DNA of 5,034 nucleotides from Betaproteobacteria bacterium. Lineage in GTDB: Bacteria; Pseudomonadota; Gammaproteobacteria; Burkholderiales; SG8-39. The stretch is from assembly GCA_947467405.1 (NCBI GenBank), contig CANIIN010000251.1, forward strand, positions 1-5,034, in the 5' to 3' direction. Positions 1-5,034 of the stretch are shown one piece after another. A model generated the notes under the pieces. The model saw only the letters and a list, made by a program, of their open reading frames with translations. It was not told the origin of the DNA and did not search any database. Each line of letters begins with the position of its first letter. Positions within the stretch are counted from its first letter, which is position 1. A program made the translations under genes and the position numbers.

Positions 1-938
1 TCCGCCGTCACCTTCTCGTCATAGGTGTACAGCACCGAATTTCCCCGCACGTCGACCTTGCGGTTGCCGTTCAGGTTCTTGCAGTCCCAGCAGTGCGTCG
101 CGTCGGGGTAGAGGTTCCACTCCACGGGTGCGCCGGCGGCCTTGAGTTGCTCCAGTTTCGGAATGCAGTCGGAGGCGGGCGTTTCATTGTCCTGGCCGCC
201 CATCAGCACCAGCAGCGGGCGGTCGATGTCGTTGTTCATGATTTCGTATGGCGTGCCGCCGGGCGGCTGCGTTCGAAAGCAGCCCGGGTACATGGACACC
301 ACGGCGTCAAAGCGTTGCCCGCCGTTCAGCGCTTCGCCCCACAGCTTGCTGCTGGCCAGCACGCCGACCATGGCGCCCCACGAATAGCCGGCCATGGCCA
401 CGCGCTTCGCGTCCACATAGGGCTGCTTTCGCAGGTGTTCGGCAGCTTGGAGTGCGTCGCGCACACCGCGCGTGAAGGTGACGCCGTTCTTTGCGCCCAT
501 GCACACGGTGTCGGTGTTGCGCGGGCCGAGGCTGTCCACCAGCAGCGCCACGTAGCCGCGCGACACGGCCTCGCGCGCCCAGTCGAGCATCGACTTGTTC
601 TGCCAGCGTCCGTTGGGATTGCCCAGGCCGCCGCACTGATGCATGAGCACCAGTGCCGGGAAAGGGCCGGGGCCGTCGGGTTTGAAGAGCGCGAGGCTGG
701 GGTTGGTGAAGGCGGTGAGGCGTGAGGGTTCGGTGGGGAAGTCGAGGTCTTTGGCGAGCGTGGCGCTGCGCAGAATGCCGGAGGATTGGGCTTGGGCGGA
801 CGGGGCCAGCGTTAATGAAACAAGGCAAATAAGGCAAATAAGGAGCGACCAAGCGGCGATCAGTGATGTCGTTCTAGAGACACTGGATTCCCGCTTTCGC
901 GGGAATGACGGAGTCAATTGGCATTCACGCTTGTTCAT
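1..938 (-). CDS. Secreted dienelactone-hydrolase-family alpha/beta hydrolase (3' end outside window)
   Basis: Reading leftward, 312 complete codons are visible and the frame is still open at the edge. The protein has a long basic N-region (about residues 1-26), a hydrophobic core (about 27-46, with LLICLICLV) and a likely signal peptidase I site after AQA (residue 50), so it is probably exported to the periplasm. The alpha/beta-hydrolase fold shows a strand and oxyanion region LVLMHQCGG (97-104), the nucleophile elbow GYSWG with Ser186, an acid in LMGGQDNETP (Asp250) and a histidine in YPDATHCWD (His282). The usual DLH nucleophile is Cys; here it is Ser, so an esterase or lactonase on an unknown substrate fits better than true dienelactone hydrolase. 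Six Cys lie in the mature part (102, 146, 220, 258, 283, 286), suggesting disulfides. The ATG lies 5 bp after the acetyltransferase stop, with no clear Shine-Dalgarno. No other in-frame ATG, GTG or TTG precedes the signal core, so codons 9-20 read through a repeat unit. Family call is firm; the start is less sure. Confidence 0.85.
   Translation of the reverse strand, partial: MNKRECQLTPSFPRKRESSVSRTTSLIAAWSLLICLICLVSLTLAPSAQAQSSGILRSATLAKDLDFPTEPSRLTAFTNPSLALFKPDGPGPFPALVLMHQCGGLGNPNGRWQNKSMLDWAREAVSRGYVALLVDSLGPRNTDTVCMGAKNGVTFTRGVRDALQAAEHLRKQPYVDAKRVAMAGYSWGAMVGVLASSKLWGEALNGGQRFDAVVSMYPGCFRTQPPGGTPYEIMNNDIDRPLLVLMGGQDNETPASDCIPKLEQLKAAGAPVEWNLYPDATHCWDCKNLNGNRKVDVRGNSVLYTYDEKVTA
822..843. 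repeat. 9-bp tandem repeat in the signal-peptide core
   Basis: The plus strand reads AAGGCAAAT twice in a row (822-830 and 831-839), then a partial third copy AAGG. On the minus strand, in the hydrolase frame, this encodes the repeated Leu-Ile-Cys of LICLICL in the hydrophobic core of the signal peptide. The unit is a multiple of three, so gain or loss of a copy would change core length by three residues without a frameshift. Confidence 0.8.
881..911 (-). repeat. Short palindromic repeat unit (unit C), inside the hydrolase 5' end
   Basis: The plus strand reads CACTGGATTCCCGC, TTTC, then GCGGGAATGACGG. The arms ATTCCCGC (887-894) and GCGGGAAT (899-906) are perfectly complementary around a 4-nt loop. 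Read on the minus strand it is CCGTCATTCCCGC…GCGGGAATCCAGTG, the same unit as the two between the antiporter and the GMC gene. Such REP-like units are common between genes in betaproteobacteria and give tell-tale translations such as SFPRKRESS, which is what the hydrolase N-terminus shows here. Confidence 0.88.
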
Positions 939-943
939 TGCGG

Positions 944-1372
944 TCAGTGCGCCGTACGGATGAGTGAAAACCGCTCAACGTCGTCACGCAGTGTCCAGCC
1001 GTGCTTCACCCAGTAGGCCTTGGCCTGCGCGTTGTTGCGAAATACGTCGAGGTTGATGTGGAACACGTCGGCCGCGGCCAGCGCATCCAGGCAATGCTTG
1101 ACCAGCCCGTTGGCGATGCCCTGGCGGCGGTGCGTGGTATCGACGGCCAGGTGCTGCATGAAGCCGCGCCGGCCGTCGTGGCTGGATTGCACGCAGCCGA
1201 TCAGGAGGCCGTCGGTGAAGGCGACGAATGACAGGCCCGGATTGCGCTGCAGAAAGCGCGCCGTGTCTTTCGGCGAATCAGTGGCGCGGATCGACACGCC
1301 CGGCGTGCGCTTCATCAGGTCCAGCACCGCCGGGTAGTCGGTGATGGTCATGGGGCGGATGGTCCAGGCCAT
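944..1372 (-). CDS. GNAT-family N-acetyltransferase
   Basis: This is a 142-residue single-domain GNAT protein, the usual size for a free-standing cytoplasmic acetyltransferase that moves an acetyl group from acetyl-CoA to an amine. The fold starts at once with IRPMTITDYPAVLDLM (residues 5-20), typical of beta1-alpha1, which supports the first Met over Met8. Motif A is HLAVDTTHRRQGIANGLV (74-91), and RRQGIA (82-87) matches the R/Q-x-x-G-x-G/A pyrophosphate-binding loop. Motif B follows as NNAQAKAYWVKHGW (113-126), with the Tyr often placed to act as general acid. The substrate cannot be read from the sequence. The gene starts 15 bp after the antiporter stop and ends 5 bp before the hydrolase ATG, so it is very likely co-transcribed with both. 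No strong Shine-Dalgarno precedes it, so translation may rely on coupling to the upstream gene. Confidence 0.93.
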   Translation of the reverse strand: MAWTIRPMTITDYPAVLDLMKRTPGVSIRATDSPKDTARFLQRNPGLSFVAFTDGLLIGCVQSSHDGRRGFMQHLAVDTTHRRQGIANGLVKHCLDALAAADVFHINLDVFRNNAQAKAYWVKHGWTLRDDVERFSLIRTAH

Positions 1373-1387
1373 GAGTGTGACGCCCGG

Positions 1388-2527
1388 TCAGGGAAAGAAT
1401 GCCAGGAACAGGAACACCGCGAACAGCACCAGGTGCACCGCGCCCTGCATCACCGTGGCCACGCCGCGCGACAGTGTCATCACCGAAATGGCCAGCGTGA
1501 GCCCGAGCAGCAGCATCTCCTTGTAGGGCAGCCCGAGCGTGAGTGGCAGTCCCAGCAGCAGCGCGGTGGCGGCCACGGCCGGGATGGTGAGGCCGATGGT
1601 GGCCAGCGCCGAGCCCAGCGCCAGGTTGAAGCTGGTCTGCATGTGGTTGCGCATCGCGGCGCGCACGGCGGCCCAGGTTTCCGGCAGCAGCACCAAGAGC
1701 GCAATGGCGATGCCGACCACGGCGCGCGGCGCCTTCAGCTTGACCACGGCGTCCTCGATGCCGGGGGCGAGCGTCTTGGCCAGCCCGACCACTGCCACCA
1801 GCGACACGAACAGCAGCGCCAGGCTGGCCAGCGCCATGGCGCTGGTGGGCGGCGTATGCAGGATCTCGGAATCGCCGGCGTCATCGTAGGGCAGGAAGTA
1901 ATCGCGGTGGCGCACCGTCTGCACGAACACGAACACGCCGTACAGCAGCAGCGATACGATGCCCACGAACATCAGTTGCGTATTGGAGAAGGTCGGGCCG
2001 GTAGTGGTGGTGGTGAACGTCGGCAGCACCAGCGTCAGTGTGGTGAGCGTGGTCAGCACCGACAGCGCCGGCGTGGTGCCGTCCACGCGAAAATCCAGCG
2101 TGTGGTGGCGCATGGCGCCGCACAAGAGCGACAGCCCGATCACGCCGTTGCAGATGATCATCACCGTGGCGAACACGGTGTCGCGCGCCAGGGCGGCTGC
2201 CGAGTGCCCGCCGGAGAGCATGAGCGAGATGATCAGCGCCACCTCGATGACGGTCACTGCCAGCGCCAGTACCAGTGTGCCGAAGGGTTCGCCGACGCGC
2301 AGCGCGATGACTTCGGCATGGTGCACGGCGGCGATCACGGCAGCCATCAGCGCGACCAGGATCAGCGCCGTGGCGGCCCGGCCCGGCGTGCCGCCCCAGG
2401 CGCCGGCCAGGATCAGCATGGCGATGAGGGGGACGACCAGCGTCCAGGCCAGGGGCCCCAGAGCGGGACCCAAGGCGGCGCCCAATTTGCTGCTGAGCGG
2501 TGATGCTTTGTGTACGGGAGCGGTCAT
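1388..2527 (-). CDS. chaA: ChaA-type calcium (sodium, potassium)/proton antiporter
   Basis: This is a 379-residue inner-membrane protein, close to the length of E. coli ChaA, with about ten to eleven hydrophobic segments. It belongs to the CaCA (cation/Ca2+ exchanger) superfamily, which exports Ca2+, and in ChaA also Na+ or K+, in exchange for protons. The two inverted alpha-repeats that form the ion path are clear: GEPFGTLVLALAVTVIEV (residues 79-96, acids Glu80 and Glu95) and LPETWAAVRAAMRNHMQTSF through LATIGLTIP (281-316, acid Glu283). They are separated by a cytoplasmic loop holding an acidic stretch, DDAGDSE (215-221), and by a Thr-rich segment (159-177) before LLLYGVFVFVQTVRHRDYF. The ATG is preceded by AGGA at 7 nt (2538-2535), which fixes the start. 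It is the first gene of an apparent three-gene transcript. Cation preference cannot be told from sequence alone. Confidence 0.94.
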   Translation of the reverse strand: MTAPVHKASPLSSKLGAALGPALGPLAWTLVVPLIAMLILAGAWGGTPGRAATALILVALMAAVIAAVHHAEVIALRVGEPFGTLVLALAVTVIEVALIISLMLSGGHSAAALARDTVFATVMIICNGVIGLSLLCGAMRHHTLDFRVDGTTPALSVLTTLTTLTLVLPTFTTTTTGPTFSNTQLMFVGIVSLLLYGVFVFVQTVRHRDYFLPYDDAGDSEILHTPPTSAMALASLALLFVSLVAVVGLAKTLAPGIEDAVVKLKAPRAVVGIAIALLVLLPETWAAVRAAMRNHMQTSFNLALGSALATIGLTIPAVAATALLLGLPLTLGLPYKEMLLLGLTLAISVMTLSRGVATVMQGAVHLVLFAVFLFLAFFP

Positions 2528-2689
2528 GGGCCAATCCTAGCCGGTATCGGCGGGGCCGTGTCTGCGACTGCGCGCCAGAGGGAAATGCCTTGTAGATGCC
2601 CATCTGGAGCCGATCTTCGGGCATGTAGTGGATGGGAAGGCGAGACGGCACGGGGAATCGTAGGCTATGTCACAACCATGCTATCCGCG
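2528..2689 (-). other. Upstream region of the antiporter gene, no gene seen
   Basis: This is the part of the 326-bp gap between the GMC and antiporter genes nearest to the antiporter. It must hold the antiporter promoter if the GMC transcript ends at the repeats, but I see no convincing -35/-10 pair. Two small, mutually exclusive inverted repeats are present: ATGCCC/GGGCAT (2596-2601 with 2619-2624) and CCCATC/GATGGG (2599-2604 with 2631-2636), which share bases. They could fold in the leader RNA, but six-bp stems are weak evidence. No known riboswitch motif is recognised. Confidence 0.4.
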
Positions 2690-2730
2690 CGTCATTCCCG
2701 CCGCATGTTCGACACTGAGCGGGAATCCAG
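2690..2730 (+). repeat. Short palindromic repeat unit (unit B)
   Basis: The plus strand begins CGTCATTCCCGC and ends GCGGGAATCCAG. The arms ATTCCCGC (2694-2701) and GCGGGAAT (2719-2726) are perfectly complementary around a 17-nt loop. It carries the same outer sequences as units A and C but in the opposite orientation. Lying after the GMC gene and before the antiporter gene, it may affect transcript ending or stability; this role is inferred. Confidence 0.85.
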
Positions 2731-2747
2731 CGTCGTTAAGCGAAAGT

Positions 2748-2814
2748 CACTGGATCCCCGCTTGGCCGTACCTCGAAACTTCGGCCTCCGGCTTCGTTTT
2801 CGCGGGGATGACGG
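2748..2814 (-). repeat. Palindromic repeat unit with enlarged loop (unit A)
   Basis: The plus strand begins CACTGGATCCCCGC and ends GCGGGGATGACGG. The arms ATCCCCGC (2754-2761) and GCGGGGAT (2802-2809) pair around a 40-nt loop. Both arms carry the same T-to-C and A-to-G change relative to units B and C, so pairing is kept. The loop has its own short stem, GGCCG/CGGCC (2764-2768 with 2782-2786). It starts 40 bp past the GMC stop and is 17 bp from unit B, in opposite orientation. Confidence 0.83.
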
Positions 2815-2853
2815 ACTTCGATTTTCCATTTTCCTGATCGCACAAGTGGCGGT

Positions 2854-4482
2854 TCAGAGATTGCCGCGATCCTCGCGCATCATGGCGGCGGCCTTCTCGG
2901 CGATCATCATGATCGGGCCCGAGGTGTTGCCGTTGATGAGCGTAGGCATGATGGAGGCGTCGGCCACGCGCAGCCCGCGTACGCCGCGCACACAGAGGCG
3001 CGAATCGACCACCGCGTCGTCGTCGCTGCCCATGCGGCAGGTGCCGCTGACGTGCCAGTAGTTGCTGGCGTTGGCGGTGATGAAGGCATCCAGCTCGGCG
3101 CGCGTGCGCACGGCATCGCCGGGAAGGAGTTGCTTGCCGATGGTGGGGGCGAGCGGGCCACCCTGCACGATGTCGCGCATCATCTCCACGCCGCGTGCCA
3201 GCACGTCGCGGTCGCGGCGGTCGCTCAGGTAGCGGCCCTCGATGCGCATCGGCGCGGTGGGCGAGTTGGACGACAGCGACACTTCGCCGCGGCTCCACGG
3301 CCGACCCTGGTTCACGAACACCGAGAAGCCGTGTTCCTTGGGCAGCATCTTCAGCAAACCTTGATCGAATCGCCCGACCAGCGCGGGATTGATGAAGATC
3401 TGGATGTCCGGACAGGGCAGGCTTGAGTCGGTGCGCAGGAAGCCGCCGATCGGCGTGGGCAGTTGCGCGAGATAGCCGCTGCGCGCCAGCAGGTATTCCA
3501 CGCCGCTGGCCGCGGCGCGCCACGGGTTGAGATAGCGATAGGCGGTGATGGGCTTCACGCAGGTCCAGGTGAGCTTCAGCGCGACGTGGTTCTGCAGGTT
3601 CGCGCCGACCTCGGGTGCGTGGGCCGCCACCTTGATGCCCAGCGCTTCGAGTTTGGCGGCGTGGCCGATGCCCGACAGCATGAGCAAGCGCGGCGACTGG
3701 ATGGCGCCGGCCGAGAGCACGGTTTCGGTCGTGGCTAGCGCACTGCACGTCACGCCGTTCTGCGTGTATTCGCAGCCGGCCACGCGATCACCGTCTAGGA
3801 TGAGCCGGGTGGCCAGCGCATTCGTGACCACAGTGAGGTTGGGGCGCTGCCGGGCCGGGCGCAGGTAGGAACTGGCGCTGCTGCTGCGCCGGCCGCGATG
3901 GATGAAGCTGTCGAAATAGCCCACGCCGTCGGATTGGCCGACGTTCAGGTCATCGACCACCGGCACGCCGGCCGCGCCGCAGGCGGCGAGAAAGGGTTCG
4001 CAGATTTCCAGGTCGGAGCGGCCGCGCGCGATCTTCACCGGGCCGGCGTCGCCATGCCAGTGGCTGGCGCCGCGCTCGTTGGTTTCGGATTGTCTGAAGT
4101 ACGGCAGCACGTCGTCGAAGCCCCAGCCCGTGGCGCCCAGGTCGCGCCAGTGGTCGTAGTCCCAGGGCTGGCCGCGCGTATAGACCAGGCCGTTGATGGA
4201 ACTGCCGCCGCCCAGCACGCGGCCCTGCGAGATGAACAGCTTGCGGTCCGCCATCTCGGGTTCGGCTTCGGTGGCCAGCGACCAGTTGAAGCGCGGTACG
4301 GTGGCGGTGATGGCCGTCGCGCCGGGGACGGCCAAGAGAGGGTGATTGTCCGCATCGCCCGCCTCCAGCAGCACCACGCGGCAGGCCGGGTCTTCGGAGA
4401 GTCGCGCCGCCAGCACGCAGCCGGCGGTGCCGCCGCCGACGATCAGATAGTCGCAGGCGTGAGTCGGTCGGGAGGGAGTCAT
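2854..4482 (-). CDS. GMC-family FAD-dependent oxidoreductase (choline dehydrogenase-like)
   Basis: This 542-residue protein has the full GMC (glucose-methanol-choline) architecture and normal length. The N-terminal Rossmann motif is YLIVGGGTAGCVLAARL (residues 12-28), with Glu40 placed to bind the adenosine ribose. GMC signature 1 is GRVLGGGSSINGLVYTRG (87-104) and signature 2 is GAIQSPRLLMLSGIG (259-273). The active-site pair is His477 in NYWHVSGTCRMG and Asn519 in LINGNTSGP, the His/Asn arrangement of choline oxidase-type enzymes. There is no signal peptide, so it should be cytoplasmic or peripherally membrane-bound. It oxidises an alcohol to a carbonyl; betA-like proteins are the closest named group, but no betaine genes (betB, betI) are visible, so I give no symbol. 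An in-frame TAA six bases upstream of the ATG fixes the start, although no good Shine-Dalgarno is present. It is divergent from an aldo/keto reductase. Confidence 0.94.
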   Translation of the reverse strand: MTPSRPTHACDYLIVGGGTAGCVLAARLSEDPACRVVLLEAGDADNHPLLAVPGATAITATVPRFNWSLATEAEPEMADRKLFISQGRVLGGGSSINGLVYTRGQPWDYDHWRDLGATGWGFDDVLPYFRQSETNERGASHWHGDAGPVKIARGRSDLEICEPFLAACGAAGVPVVDDLNVGQSDGVGYFDSFIHRGRRSSSASSYLRPARQRPNLTVVTNALATRLILDGDRVAGCEYTQNGVTCSALATTETVLSAGAIQSPRLLMLSGIGHAAKLEALGIKVAAHAPEVGANLQNHVALKLTWTCVKPITAYRYLNPWRAAASGVEYLLARSGYLAQLPTPIGGFLRTDSSLPCPDIQIFINPALVGRFDQGLLKMLPKEHGFSVFVNQGRPWSRGEVSLSSNSPTAPMRIEGRYLSDRRDRDVLARGVEMMRDIVQGGPLAPTIGKQLLPGDAVRTRAELDAFITANASNYWHVSGTCRMGSDDDAVVDSRLCVRGVRGLRVADASIMPTLINGNTSGPIMMIAEKAAAMMREDRGNL

Positions 4483-4497
4483 GGTTTAATCAGGCAA

Positions 4498-4574
4498 GGC
4501 GGTTGAAAGTAATTTCCGGCGAGGTGATCATGCAAACATTGTCGTCGATTGTGGGTGATGTGTTTTCAACCGCC
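4498..4574. repeat. 11-bp inverted repeat in the divergent spacer
   Basis: GGCGGTTGAAA (4498-4508) and TTTCAACCGCC (4564-4574) are perfect reverse complements, 55 bp apart. An 11-bp perfect match at this spacing is more than expected by chance in so short a region. They could be paired regulator sites allowing a DNA loop, or arms of an RNA stem. The left arm is 16 bp from the GMC start codon. Confidence 0.5.
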
Positions 4575-4628
4575 ACAGAATCAGGGGGGCAAGGGGGATC
4601 GTATCCCCCTTTTCGAATAATCAGTTAA
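4530..4628 (+). CDS. Possible 32-residue small protein or leader peptide
   Basis: An ATG preceded by GAGG at 5 nt (4521-4524, in GGCGAGGTGATC) opens a frame of 32 codons ending in TAA. The peptide begins MQTLSSIVGDVF and ends GGSYPPFRIIS, with a Gly/Ser-rich middle. I do not recognise it: it has no signal peptide, no Cys, and no known leader pattern such as a run of one amino acid. It lies in the same direction as the aldo/keto reductase, 63 bp before it. The perfect palindrome at 4591-4611 falls inside its codons 21-28, so the Gly-Gly and Pro-Pro codons could simply be by-products of that palindrome. The ribosome site is the main support; a chance frame is quite possible. Confidence 0.3.
   Translation: MQTLSSIVGDVFSTATESGGQGGSYPPFRIIS
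4591..4611. promoter_or_regulatory. Perfect G/C-rich palindrome, probable operator or hairpin
   Basis: AAGGGGGAT (4591-4599) and ATCCCCCTT (4603-4611) are perfect reverse complements around the 3-nt centre CGT, and two more T follow. It sits in the spacer between two divergent genes, about 81 bp before the reductase ATG and 109 bp before the GMC ATG. AATAAT (4616-4621), a five-of-six match to a -10 box, lies just to its right, so a regulator bound here would cover the -35 position of a rightward promoter. A rho-independent terminator is the other reading, but the unpaired T-run is short and there is no complete upstream gene for it to end. Confidence 0.5.
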
Positions 4629-4691
4629 GCGACAAGAGCAAATGCGGCCTGCTGATCAGCCCGCGGTCAATCGAACATTCAAGGAGAGACA

Positions 4692-5034
4692 ATGGAAAAG
4701 CGTGCAATCGGCAATTCGGGACTGAAGGTGTCGTTGATCGGTCTGGGCTGCAACAACTTCGGCGCGAGGATGGATATCGCCGCTTCCAAGCCTGTCATCC
4801 ACAAGGCGCTGGACCTGGGCATCGACTTCTTCGACACGGCCAACATCTACGGCTCGCCCACCGGCGCGTCGGAAACCATCCTCGGCCAGGTGCTGGGCGA
4901 TCGGCGCAAGGACATCGTGCTGGCGACCAAGTGCGGCAAGCAGATGAGCGCCGCCGGCGCGCTGAAGGGCGGATCGCGCAGCACCATCATCACCGCGACG
5001 GAAGATTCGCTGCGGCGGCTCAAGACCGACTACA
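4692..5034 (+). CDS. Aldo/keto reductase family protein (3' end outside window)
   Basis: The first 114 codons are visible. The ATG has a strong Shine-Dalgarno, AAGGAGAG (4681-4688), three bases upstream, which fixes the start. The protein opens with the aldo/keto reductase beta-hairpin and first strand, MEKRAIGNSGLKVSLIGLGC (residues 1-20), then GIDFFDTANIYG (43-54), which holds the catalytic Asp48 and Tyr53, and LATKCGKQ (77-84) with catalytic Lys80. The fourth tetrad residue (His) lies beyond the window. Family members are soluble TIM-barrel enzymes that reduce aldehydes or ketones with NADPH; the start resembles the bacterial AKR11/AKR12-like group rather than the sugar reductases. The substrate is unknown. 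Its position, divergent from a GMC oxidoreductase, suggests shared control or substrates, which is inference. Confidence 0.93.
   Translation, partial: MEKRAIGNSGLKVSLIGLGCNNFGARMDIAASKPVIHKALDLGIDFFDTANIYGSPTGASETILGQVLGDRRKDIVLATKCGKQMSAAGALKGGSRSTIITATEDSLRRLKTDY

Noticed and set aside
307..852. Minus-strand frame of 181 codons over the hydrolase
   Set aside because: It is out of frame with the signal peptide, GYSWG and catalytic His, all of which lie in the frame starting at 938.
1433..2503. Long plus-strand open frame (356 codons) opposite the antiporter gene
   Set aside because: Its translation is dominated by His, Gln, Arg and Gly with no domain or hydrophobic pattern, as expected from the antisense of a high-GC membrane-protein gene.
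1881..2651. Minus-strand frame starting at a GTG upstream of the antiporter and overlapping it
   Set aside because: The first 40 or so residues look less biased than a shadow, but no Shine-Dalgarno precedes the GTG and the rest is a shifted copy of the antiporter frame.
2690..2814. CRISPR array
   Set aside because: Only two units, in opposite orientations, with unequal loops and no regular spacers.
2747..3748. Minus-strand open frame of 333 codons overlapping the 3' half of the GMC gene
   Set aside because: It is the shifted frame of the GMC gene, rich in Arg, Ala and His. Its end reads through repeat unit A, giving the typical SVIPAK…QAGIQ translation.
4591..4613. Rho-independent terminator at the spacer palindrome
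   Set aside because: The stem is good but only two unpaired T follow, and no complete gene on either strand ends here. An operator fits the place better, although a terminator or attenuator is not excluded.

Overview
The window is high-GC bacterial DNA. Its gene content, tight gene packing and 'CGTCATTCCCGC…GCGGGAATCCAG' palindromic repeats point to a betaproteobacterium, most likely of the Burkholderiales. That placement is an inference from style and repeat type; there is no rRNA or marker gene here to confirm it.

Layout. Four genes run leftward (minus strand) and one runs rightward. From right to left on the minus strand they are: a complete GMC-family FAD oxidoreductase (4482-2854); a 326-bp gap holding two palindromic repeat units in opposite orientation; a complete ChaA-type cation/proton antiporter (2527-1388); a complete GNAT acetyltransferase (1372-944); and a secreted dienelactone-hydrolase-family alpha/beta hydrolase (938 to beyond the left edge). 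The last three are separated by only 15 and 5 bp, so they look like one transcript. At the right edge an aldo/keto reductase starts at 4692 on the plus strand and runs out of the window. It is divergent from the GMC gene across a 209-bp spacer.

How the genes may work together. The GMC enzyme and the aldo/keto reductase share a divergent control region and both act on alcohol/carbonyl groups, so joint control is plausible but unproven. The antiporter, acetyltransferase and hydrolase have no obvious common pathway; the grouping may be only transcriptional.

The least ordinary parts are small. A palindromic repeat unit lies inside the apparent 5' coding end of the hydrolase, just before a signal peptide whose core contains a 9-bp tandem duplication. 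The GMC/reductase spacer holds a perfect 9+9 bp palindrome, an 11-bp inverted repeat and a 32-codon reading frame with a good ribosome binding site. I see no phage, transposase, CRISPR, tRNA or rRNA sequence, and no strong case for a new multi-gene system.
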